Shown piece by piece: positions 1 to 6,376 of a stretch of 17,790 bases of DNA. Numbering within the stretch: position 1 is the first letter of the stretch; each line of letters starts with the position of its first letter. The stretch comes from Holophagaceae bacterium (lineage in GTDB: Bacteria > Acidobacteriota > Holophagae > Holophagales > Holophagaceae). The DNA is taken from NCBI GenBank assembly GCA_003158505.1, contig PMJK01000090.1, forward strand, positions 213 through 18,002, in the 5' to 3' direction. A program made the position numbers and the translations under genes. Below the pieces are notes generated by a model that worked only from the letters and a program-made list of their open reading frames with translations, had not been told where the DNA came from and did not search any database.

Positions 1-217
1 GCGGAGTTTCCTCACCTGGAGCGGCTTCGAAGCCATGGCCAGCATGCTGAGACCAGTCCTGAAGTCCTACCTCATTGGCGGGTTGATCTGCACCCTTTTG
101 GCGCTGCCTATCGGATACTTCTTCATGCTCTGGCTGGCCAAGCGCCTGCGCCGCATCCACTGGCCGCATCTTCATGGCCACACCTGCGTCCCACCCAATA
201 TCCCCCCCGGAGGTTGA
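1..217 (+). CDS. DUF2062-like membrane protein, C-terminal end (5' partial)
   Basis: This reading frame is open from the left edge and ends in TGA at 215-217, so only the last 71 residues are visible. They contain one strong hydrophobic helix (from about SYLIGGLICTLLALPIGYFF) followed by a basic tail with a KRLRR cluster. That helix-then-basic-tail ending resembles the C-terminus of DUF2062 membrane proteins, whose biochemical role is unknown; the match rests on pattern only. The ATG at 35 is probably internal, since the frame stays open upstream of it. The stop lies 4 bases before the ybaB start, and the ybaB ribosome site (GGAGG, 209-213) sits inside this gene's last codons, so the two are probably co-transcribed. 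Another small integral membrane protein cannot be excluded. Confidence 0.5.
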   Translation, partial: RSFLTWSGFEAMASMLRPVLKSYLIGGLICTLLALPIGYFFMLWLAKRLRRIHWPHLHGHTCVPPNIPPGG

Positions 218-221
218 TCCC

Positions 222-524
222 ATGGACATGCGGTTCCTGATGAAACAGGCCCAGCAGATGCAGGCGAAGCTGGCTGAGACCCAGGCCAACTTGCGTATGG
301 AAGGCACCGCCGGTGGCGAGCTGGTGAGGGTCACCCTCAACGGTTCCAAGGAACTGATGGGTCTTTCCATTGGCAAGGACGCCATGGATCCTGAGGATCC
401 TTCCATGTTAGAGGACCTGCTCCTGGCTGCCTTCCGGGATGCGGCCGCCAAGGTTGACGAAGCCATGAAGAAGCAGATGGGCGGCATGGGCGCCGGCCTC
501 AACCTGCCTGGCCTGGGCCTTTGA
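222..524 (+). CDS. ybaB: YbaB/EbfC family nucleoid-associated protein
   Basis: This 100-residue protein belongs to the YbaB/EbfC family of small dimeric DNA-binding proteins, which coat the nucleoid and are usually encoded next to recR. The N-terminal helix (MKQAQQMQAKL) is the family's typical start. It is followed by a GGELVRVTLNG strand pair, the DPEDPSMLEDLLLAAFRDA segment, and a Met/Gly-rich tail, all expected for the family. An in-frame ATG at 174 exists, but it would add 16 Pro-rich residues and has no ribosome site. ATG 222 is preceded by GGAGG with 8-base spacing and gives the normal family length. The stop is 4 bases before recR, so the two genes form one operon; dnaX, often found just upstream, is not seen here. 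Confidence 0.93.
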   Translation: MDMRFLMKQAQQMQAKLAETQANLRMEGTAGGELVRVTLNGSKELMGLSIGKDAMDPEDPSMLEDLLLAAFRDAAAKVDEAMKKQMGGMGAGLNLPGLGL

Positions 525-528
525 TCCC

Positions 529-1128
529 ATGAAGCTGCCGCCGCCCCTCGAGGCCGTGGTCGAAAGCCTCCAGAAGCTGCCGGGTGTGGGCGCCAAGTCC
601 GCCCAGCGCATGGCCCTGCACCTGCTGAAGGAGGGGCCCGAGGCCATGACCCACCTGGCCCACCAGTTGCAACAGGCCGCTGAGAAGGTGGGCTTCTGCG
701 AGATTTGCGGCGCCTTCACGGACCAGCCCACCTGCCCCATCTGCCTAGATCCGCGCCGGGATCAGGCCAGCCTGGTCATCGTGGCCGAGGCCTCCAATGT
801 ACTCAGCTTCGAACGCAGCGGCCACTTCCGGGGCCGCTACCACGTGCTGGGGGGCCTCATCTCGCCCCTGCGAGGCGTGGGACCTGACCAGTTGCGCATC
901 CGCGAACTGCTGAAGCGCCTGGAGGATCAGGCCATCCAGGAAGTGATCCTGGCCACCAATCCCACCGTGGATGGTGAGGCCACCGCCAGCTGGCTGGCCC
1001 GGATGCTGGAACCCATCGGCATCCGCACCACGCGCATCGGCCTGGGCCTTCCGATTGGCAGTGACCTCGAATACGCCGACGAACTCACCCTGGACCGTGC
1101 CATGGAGGGTCGGCGACCCGTCGGGTAG
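529..1128 (+). CDS. recR: Recombination mediator protein RecR
   Basis: RecR acts with RecO and RecF to load RecA onto single-stranded gaps during recombinational repair in the cytoplasm. The 199-residue length is standard. Residues 12-30 form the N-terminal helix-hairpin-helix (LQKLPGVGAKSAQRMA). A four-cysteine zinc finger follows (C57, C60, C69, C72; CEIC and CPIC). Then comes a Toprim domain starting at SLVIVAEASN (about 81) with TNPTVDGEATASWLAR near 143-157. The C-terminus carries the usual IGLGLPIGSDLEYADELTL Walker-like segment. The ATG lies 4 bases after the ybaB stop, so translation is probably coupled. The gene converges on the ferredoxin gene with only 4 bases between stop codons. 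All key residues are present. Confidence 0.97.
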   Translation: MKLPPPLEAVVESLQKLPGVGAKSAQRMALHLLKEGPEAMTHLAHQLQQAAEKVGFCEICGAFTDQPTCPICLDPRRDQASLVIVAEASNVLSFERSGHFRGRYHVLGGLISPLRGVGPDQLRIRELLKRLEDQAIQEVILATNPTVDGEATASWLARMLEPIGIRTTRIGLGLPIGSDLEYADELTLDRAMEGRRPVG

Positions 1129-1132
1129 CCAC

Positions 1133-1414
1133 CTAGTACTTCACGCTCACATCCCCCCGGGCCCAGGTCTGACAGGCCAGGCGCTGGTCGGGGTTCGCCT
1201 TCAGGGCTCTTAGAACGCGGGTCTCGGCGGCACCCATCTCGCTCAGATTCTCAGCCCCCGCCTGGACCGTGACGAGGCAAGTGCCACAGCGGGCATGCCC
1301 ACCGCAGGTGTGGGGCAGCGGAACCGAGGCCTTGACGCTGGCGGCGAGAAGGGCCGTCTCTCGGTCACATTCCGCCGTGCCCGGGGTTTTGCCCTCGAAT
1401 TGGACTTTGTGCAT
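1133..1414 (-). CDS. 2Fe-2S ferredoxin
   Basis: This is a 93-residue soluble electron carrier with a 2Fe-2S cluster. Four cluster-ligand cysteines are visible at 37, 43, 46 and 81, in the segment HTCGGHARCGTCLV and the distal LACQ. The spacing C-x5-C-x2-C-x34-C is closer to adrenodoxin-type (or Fdx/isc-type) ferredoxins than to plant-type ones, which have x4 in the first gap. An additional C16 is outside the motif. The gene stands alone: it converges on recR on one side, and the PII gene ends 75 bases upstream on the same strand. No strong ribosome site precedes the ATG. The redox partner cannot be deduced from the neighbours, because there is no hydroxylase, isc or oxidoreductase gene nearby. 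Confidence 0.9.
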   Translation of the reverse strand: MHKVQFEGKTPGTAECDRETALLAASVKASVPLPHTCGGHARCGTCLVTVQAGAENLSEMGAAETRVLRALKANPDQRLACQTWARGDVSVKY

Positions 1415-1489
1415 GGATTACCAGTAAGTCATTAAAGCAGAAGAAATAGGAACACGTCTCCCTCCCACTCTAACAGGGATCCCCCTGAC

Positions 1490-1831
1490 TCAGATGGCCT
1501 GTCCGCCTCGTTCGCCGGTGCGGATGCGGATGCACTCCTTCAGGTCCTGGACGAAGATCTTTCCGTCGCCCACCGCGCCCTCTCCGTGCCGCGCGGTGCG
1601 GACGATGGTGTCCACGGTGATGTCCTCGAATTCATCGTTGCAGGCGATGGTGATCTGCACCTTGGGGATCAGGTTGGGCACGACCTTCTTGCCGCGCTGG
1701 ACCACGATCTCCTGCTGGCGTCCGTGGCCACTGACCCGGGCGACGGTGATGCGTTCGATCTCCGCTTCGATCAGGGCCTCACGGACCTCGTCGAGCTTCT
1801 CTTCAGGGATGATGGCGGTGATGAGCTTCAT
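1490..1831 (-). CDS. glnK: PII nitrogen regulatory protein (GlnB/GlnK family), variant T-loop
   Basis: PII proteins are cytoplasmic trimers that sense ATP/ADP and 2-oxoglutarate and bind targets such as AmtB. The N-terminus matches E. coli GlnB closely (LDEVREAL), GRQ keeps the equivalent of Gln39, IPK keeps Lys58 (here K57), and GDGKIF and RIRTGE are intact. Two differences stand out. The T-loop is one residue shorter than in E. coli, and the tyrosine that is uridylylated (Tyr51) aligns with Val50; Tyr46 aligns with Gln45. The B-loop region carries two extra residues (HGEGAVGDGK). The gene lies 12 bases downstream of amtB, so it probably acts as the AmtB-partner PII (GlnK role), although the usual order is glnK before amtB. 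glnB would be an equally acceptable symbol. Confidence 0.93.
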   Translation of the reverse strand: MKLITAIIPEEKLDEVREALIEAEIERITVARVSGHGRQQEIVVQRGKKVVPNLIPKVQITIACNDEFEDITVDTIVRTARHGEGAVGDGKIFVQDLKECIRIRTGERGGQAI

Positions 1832-1843
1832 CAGTTGCTCCGG

Positions 1844-3166
<1,323 letters not shown>

Positions 3167-3223
3167 CAGATCCTCCAGACAGGTATCTTGGGAATCCTCT
3201 GATTCTGCCGAAAGAATTAATGA

Positions 3224-3252
3224 TTTATATGTCTTCCATCAAATTATTAAAA
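3224..3252 (-). promoter_or_regulatory. Probable amtB promoter
   Basis: Read on the minus strand, TATAAA (3229-3224) matches the -10 consensus at 5 of 6 positions. The -35 position (3252-3247, TTTTAA) is weak, with a 17-base spacer. The region is strikingly AT-rich in an otherwise GC-rich window and is about 57 bases from the amtB ATG. The poor -35 would suit an activated promoter. No clear sigma-54 element (GG-N10-GC in the right context) was found by eye. Confidence 0.35.
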
Positions 3253-3263
3253 AAATTGATGGA
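3235..3263. repeat. Perfect 8-bp inverted repeat upstream of amtB
   Basis: TCCATCAA (3235-3242) and its exact reverse complement TTGATGGA (3256-3263) flank a 13-base AT-rich loop. The repeat overlaps the probable -35 area of the amtB promoter, so it could be an operator for a dimeric regulator. If transcription starts further upstream, it could be a hairpin in the leader. No run of U follows in a way that would make it a convincing terminator for amtB-directed transcription. Confidence 0.5.
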
Positions 3264-3295
3264 TTCATAAATGAACCCAGGGTGTGGCCATGGAG

Positions 3296-3808
3296 TCAGC
3301 CATTGGCACCGCTGCTAAGCGCTGCCTGCCAGAGTCCCGTGGGATCGGGGTGCATCAGCCATTCGGACACAGGCGGGCGGCGGGTCCAGGCACCCAGTTC
3401 CAGCTCCTGATCCAGCTGGCCGGCACCCCAGCCTGCATAGCCCAGAAAGAGCCGGTACCGGGCCGATGGGTCCCCCAGCAGGGCCTCAAGCAGATCCTTG
3501 CGGTGGCTCACGAAATGGGTGAGGTCCACCACCGTGTCTTCTTCCTCGGGAAGCCCCCCCTGCACTAGGAGAATCCCCCGCTGGGGATCCACGGGACCAC
3601 CACGCCAAGCCGTTGCCTCGTCAGAGCCACGATAGTACATGCCACCCTCCTCGCTCACCTGGGCAAGGGCCAGGGGTAGCGGGCGATTGAGGATCAGCCC
3701 CAAAGCTCCTTCCTCGTCGTGCTCCACGAGCAGCACGACGGTGTGCAGGAAATTAGGGTCCAGCAGTGCGGGGCTGGCCACCAGGAGGCAAGGGGCTTCG
3801 TACAACAT
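3296..3808 (-). CDS. YqgE/AlgH family protein (UPF0301)
   Basis: This 170-residue cytoplasmic protein belongs to the UPF0301/AlgH (YqgE) family. The family's exact biochemical role is not settled; AlgH was named for an effect on alginate expression in Pseudomonas. The diagnostic N-terminus is visible: LLVASPALLDPNFLHTVVLL at about 8-27, then HDEEGALGLILNRPL at about 30-44, where family members typically carry a G-x-x-G-L-I-L-N-R-P motif. Further conserved pieces are GGPV at about 70, FLGYAGWGAGQLDQEL in the second half, and a Trp-containing C-terminal region. It appears monocistronic, starting 43 bases from the divergent membrane-protein gene and ending about 130 bases upstream of amtB on the same strand. 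No strong ribosome site precedes the ATG. Confidence 0.93.
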   Translation of the reverse strand: MLYEAPCLLVASPALLDPNFLHTVVLLVEHDEEGALGLILNRPLPLALAQVSEEGGMYYRGSDEATAWRGGPVDPQRGILLVQGGLPEEEDTVVDLTHFVSHRKDLLEALLGDPSARYRLFLGYAGWGAGQLDQELELGAWTRRPPVSEWLMHPDPTGLWQAALSSGANG

Positions 3809-3851
3809 GATGCCGATGATGATAGCTCAGGGTCCAAGTTACGCTGGGGGG

Positions 3852-4589
3852 ATGCGTGCGCCTCAGCCCTCCCACCTTGGTTCCCTTCGCGAGGGGATTG
3901 CCCTTCTCCGGCGACACCCGCTTTTATCGCTGGGTCTTGCCTTGGTGGCGATGGCCCTGGCCCAGCTCGGCCCGGCCTTGGAACTGGCAGCAGGTGCAGG
4001 CCCGAGCCTGCTCCTACAGCCCATCTTCGGGTTCGCTGGTCTACTGCCGTTGGAGATGTATCTCATCCCCCGCCTGCAGGCCCAGTTTGATGCCGAAGGC
4101 ATGAACACCTCCTGGAACCCGGTGGCTAGGTGGCGTGAGACATTCGATGCCCGCTGGCTGCGTACCTTCCTCCTCCGCCTCGGCCTCAGCCTGGCCATAG
4201 GTATTGGCCTGCTGATGTTCCTGGTACCTGGGGTCGTCATCCTCGTCCTATTCGGATGGGCGCCCATGCGGATGCTGCTCCGTGGTGACGGTCTGCTGCC
4301 CGCCTTGAAGTGGAGCCAGTCTGCCATGGCCCGCCACTGGCCTAGGATCGTCCAGGCCGTCCTGGCCATGATGCTGGTGGCCCTGGTCTACCAGGTGGGG
4401 GCTAGCTGGACCTTGGACCGTCTCCTCCCCGCCACGGACCCCGACTTGGGGCCGGGTGCGATCGTCCGCCTGAAGCACCCGGCCTTCTGGGTCTTCAACC
4501 TGCTGGGTGGGGTCCTGAACCTGTGGCTCAGCTGTGCTTTGCTCGCGCTGTACCAGCGCCTCGAAGCCACTGTGGCGGGGCAGGCCTGA
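3852..4589 (+). CDS. Integral membrane protein of unknown function
   Basis: I do not recognise a named family. From ATG 3852 the product is 245 residues with about five hydrophobic helices, near residues 22-42, 53-73, 110-135, 165-183 and 213-237. The cytoplasmic loops are basic (RWRETFDARWLR), and the third helix region has a FLVPGVVI turn. The overall look, with RHPLLSLGLALV near the start and a PGVVI..LFGWAPM segment, resembles small bacterial membrane proteins of the DUF975 or glycerophosphodiesterase-membrane-domain type, but this is a weak resemblance. The frame is open back to 3639, but that part is antisense to the YqgE gene; ATG 3807 and 3819 are other candidate starts. A G-rich run abuts ATG 3852, so the start is uncertain. 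It ends 3 bases from the convergent 71-residue gene. Confidence 0.7.
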   Translation: MRAPQPSHLGSLREGIALLRRHPLLSLGLALVAMALAQLGPALELAAGAGPSLLLQPIFGFAGLLPLEMYLIPRLQAQFDAEGMNTSWNPVARWRETFDARWLRTFLLRLGLSLAIGIGLLMFLVPGVVILVLFGWAPMRMLLRGDGLLPALKWSQSAMARHWPRIVQAVLAMMLVALVYQVGASWTLDRLLPATDPDLGPGAIVRLKHPAFWVFNLLGGVLNLWLSCALLALYQRLEATVAGQA

Positions 4590-4592
4590 GGC

Positions 4593-4808
4593 TCACGCCT
4601 CTTCATCGAAGAAGCCTGGATCTTCGATCTCGACCAGTTCCCCGGCCTTCAACCCCTGGCGCTGCTCATCGGACAGGGCTGCCTCCAGCCAGCGCGGATC
4701 GCTGCGGCCATTGAAGAAGTGGCCGGAGGGCTCCGCGTTCTCGAAGTCCTCGCGCCGCCGCCAGAGGTGCACCCAACCCACATGGTTGATCCTGGCCCAG
4801 ATCTTCAT
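4593..4808 (-). CDS. Hypothetical 71-residue protein coupled to the MogA/MoaB-type gene
   Basis: No family is recognised. The protein has 71 residues, starts MKIWARINHVGWVHLWRRRE, is rich in Trp and Arg at the N-terminus, and becomes acidic at the C-terminus (ELVEIEDPGFFDEEA). It has no signal peptide, membrane helix or cysteine. Its ATG overlaps the stop of the upstream mog-like gene as ATGA (4808-4805), a classical coupled arrangement, which supports real translation. It is the last gene of the minus-strand directon and converges with the membrane-protein gene. The central motif FFNGRSDPRWLEAALSDEQR looks like a compact folded domain. The function cannot be deduced; conservation of the mog-small-gene pair in relatives would be the best clue. 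Confidence 0.7.
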   Translation of the reverse strand: MKIWARINHVGWVHLWRRREDFENAEPSGHFFNGRSDPRWLEAALSDEQRQGLKAGELVEIEDPGFFDEEA

Positions 4809-5290
4809 GTACACGGGCCTCCTGCCTCCCCCTCCTTGCGCAGGACGGCCACGGCGTGTGTGAGCAGAGGCCAGGCCAGCTGGATCTGATCGAGCGCAGC
4901 GGCGGGTCGACCTGACAGGTTCAGGATCACGGTGCGTCCGGCGATGCCGCAGACGGCCCGGCTGGCAAAGGCCAGGGGATGGCCGGCCTTGGCGCGAATC
5001 AACTCGCAAATGCCCGGGGCTTCCCGCTCGATGACCCGGCGGGTGGCTTCCGGTGTGGTGTCCCGCAACCCGAACCCCGTTCCCCCGCAGGTGAGCACCA
5101 GGGGGAAGCCAGCCTCCACGGCCGCACGGAGGTCCCGCTCCAACAACCCAGGATCGTCCGGCATCAGGGCGGAGGTCACGGTCTTCACGCCTTGACCCTT
5201 GAGCCAAGAGGACAGCAATGGTGTGGACTGGTCCTGGTATTCGCCCCGGGAGGCCCTGTCCGAAAGGGTGATCAGATGCACGCAATCCAT
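4805..5290 (-). CDS. MogA/MoaB-type molybdopterin-binding protein
   Basis: Proteins of this family (MoCF_biosynth domain) bind molybdopterin; MogA/MoaB adenylylates it before molybdate insertion. The 161-residue product covers one such domain. It begins with the strand VHLITLSDRASRG, has the signature TCGGTGFGLRDTTPEA at 67-82 (the GGTG substrate loop and conserved Asp), and later GRTVILNLSGRPAA. In that last stretch the family more often has NLPGSPKA, so a Pro is replaced by Ser. The frame is open upstream into the purE region, but ATG 5290, 1 base after the purE stop, gives the family-length protein. No other molybdenum-cofactor genes are in the window, so MogA, MoaB and CinA-like moonlighting roles cannot be separated by context. 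Confidence 0.88.
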   Translation of the reverse strand: MDCVHLITLSDRASRGEYQDQSTPLLSSWLKGQGVKTVTSALMPDDPGLLERDLRAAVEAGFPLVLTCGGTGFGLRDTTPEATRRVIEREAPGICELIRAKAGHPLAFASRAVCGIAGRTVILNLSGRPAAALDQIQLAWPLLTHAVAVLRKEGEAGGPCT

Positions 5291-5291
5291 G

Positions 5292-5789
5292 TCAGGGCAG
5301 CTCCAGATCATCGTCTGCCAGGGCCTTTTCGGTCTGAGCCCGGCGGTATGCGAGATAACGCCCGCGGACGCCAGCATCACTGAGCGACAGGATCGACGCG
5401 GCCAGCAATGCGGCGTTGATGGCGCCCGCCTTGCCGATGGCGAGAGTGCCGACCGGGATGCCCGAGGGCATCTGCACCGTGGAGAGCAGGGCATCCATGC
5501 CCCCAGTGGCCCAGCCCTTGATGGGTACCCCCAGGACGGGCAGGTGGGTCTTGCTGGCGCAGACGCCGGCCAGATGGGCCGCGCCCCCTGCCGCCGCGAT
5601 GATCACCTTCAGGCCCCGGCCTTCGGCACCCTGACAGAATTCCACCACCTTTTCGGGTGTGCGATGTGCGCTGGCCACATGCGCCTCGAAGGAAATGTCC
5701 AGGCCCTTCAACGTCGAGGCCGTGTGCTTCATGGTCTCCCAATCGGACTTGGAGCCCATCAGAAGGCCCACCAGGGGATTCGCCGTCAT
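5292..5789 (-). CDS. purE: N5-carboxyaminoimidazole ribonucleotide mutase PurE
   Basis: PurE converts N5-CAIR to CAIR in de novo purine synthesis. From ATG 5789 the protein has 165 residues. The class I signatures are clear: GSKSD at 12-16 (phosphate-binding loop), SAHRTP at 40-45 with the catalytic-type His42, GGAAHLAG, VLGVPIKG, MPSGIPVGTLAIG and a C-terminal helix. I chose 5789 because GAGG sits 5 bases upstream and the N-terminus then matches the usual PLVGxxMGSKSD opening. An earlier ATG at 5843 would add 18 residues without a visible ribosome site. The partner purK is not in the window. The mog-like gene begins 1 base after the stop, so these two are certainly co-transcribed, although no functional link is known. 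Confidence 0.95.
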   Translation of the reverse strand: MTANPLVGLLMGSKSDWETMKHTASTLKGLDISFEAHVASAHRTPEKVVEFCQGAEGRGLKVIIAAAGGAAHLAGVCASKTHLPVLGVPIKGWATGGMDALLSTVQMPSGIPVGTLAIGKAGAINAALLAASILSLSDAGVRGRYLAYRRAQTEKALADDDLELP

Positions 5790-5888
5790 GGATGCCTCGG
5801 GGGAGAGCAATGTGGCCAAGGGAGTCGGATGATAAAGGGCCATTCTAGCTGAGTGCGGGTCGAGAGGCCTCGAGTGGCTGAATAATCA

Positions 5889-6302
5889 TCAGCGCCTCAC
5901 CCATGAGAGCACCCACAGCACACCCAGCAAGCCGAGGGCGTCGCGTTCGTCGGGATCCATACGCTCGTTGCGGCGGGCGAGATCCTCGGGACAGGGGCCG
6001 CGCATGACCACCCGGTGAGCATCCTGAGCAGGATCCTCCAGGAGCACCCAGTCCGGAGCCGTGCGGCCCACCACCGCAGCGCCAATCCGCGGCGTACCTG
6101 GCTTCCACCGGATCTCCAGGGGTTCCCACAGACCCGCGTTCATGAGGCGCCACGGCCCTTCAGAAGGCGCTGCAGCTAGATCCAGCACCGCATCCCGGTC
6201 CAGGAACCGCACGATGAGCCGCGCCTGGGGCGGCGCCGCAGGCTCAGGCTTCCGGCAGCCGAACCCGGTCAAGAGCAGTACCATCGCAAGCAGCCACCGC
6301 AT
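5889..6302 (-). CDS. Putative lipoprotein, unknown function
   Basis: From ATG 6302 this is a 137-residue protein with a type II signal peptide: basic start MRW, a hydrophobic core LLAMVLLLTGF and a lipobox-like LTGFGC with Cys16, then a Pro/Ala-rich spacer. The lipobox is imperfect because Phe lies at -2. A longer version from 6338 adds 12 residues. ATG 6302 has GGAGG 6 bases upstream and leaves a canonical signal peptide, so it is preferred. The mature part has a VGRTAPDWVLLEDPAQ segment and an acidic/Arg-rich DLARRNERMDPDERDA helix, and ends in a short hydrophobic stretch (LGLLGVLWVLSWVRR) that might be a second membrane anchor. No family is recognised. It lies downstream of the amidase, separated by a perfect hairpin. 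Confidence 0.75.
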   Translation of the reverse strand: MRWLLAMVLLLTGFGCRKPEPAAPPQARLIVRFLDRDAVLDLAAAPSEGPWRLMNAGLWEPLEIRWKPGTPRIGAAVVGRTAPDWVLLEDPAQDAHRVVMRGPCPEDLARRNERMDPDERDALGLLGVLWVLSWVRR

Positions 6303-6340
6303 GCGGCCCCTCCGCACCCATTCTGACGCTTTTCCCAACT

Positions 6341-6361
6341 GCGCAAAGGGCGCCTTTGCGC
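6341..6361. repeat. Perfect 9-bp hairpin between amidase and lipoprotein genes
   Basis: GCGCAAAGG (6341-6349) is followed by a 3-base loop and the exact complement CCTTTGCGC (6353-6361). It sits 15 bases after the amidase stop and about 40 bases before the lipoprotein start, on the transcribed minus strand. The RNA would form a very stable stem-loop, but no U-tract follows (the next bases are AGTTGGGAAAA). It is therefore more likely a partial terminator, RNA-processing or mRNA-stability element than a canonical intrinsic terminator. Confidence 0.6.
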
Positions 6362-6376
6362 GACAGCACCGTGACG

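Noticed and set aside
1474..1487. CAGGG-ATCC-CCCTG hairpin just after the PII gene stop
   Set aside because: The stem has only 5 bp and no U-tract on the transcribed strand, so it is too weak to call a terminator.
3276..3300. Possible sigma-54 promoter upstream of amtB (TGGCCAC segment on the minus strand)
   Set aside because: With the required spacing the -12 element reads GG rather than GC, and the -24 element is imperfect.
5858..5878. GAGGCCTC-centred palindrome between the lipoprotein and purE genes
   Set aside because: The symmetric part is only 8 bp, no U-tract follows, and the purE start choice leaves it unlinked to a clear promoter.
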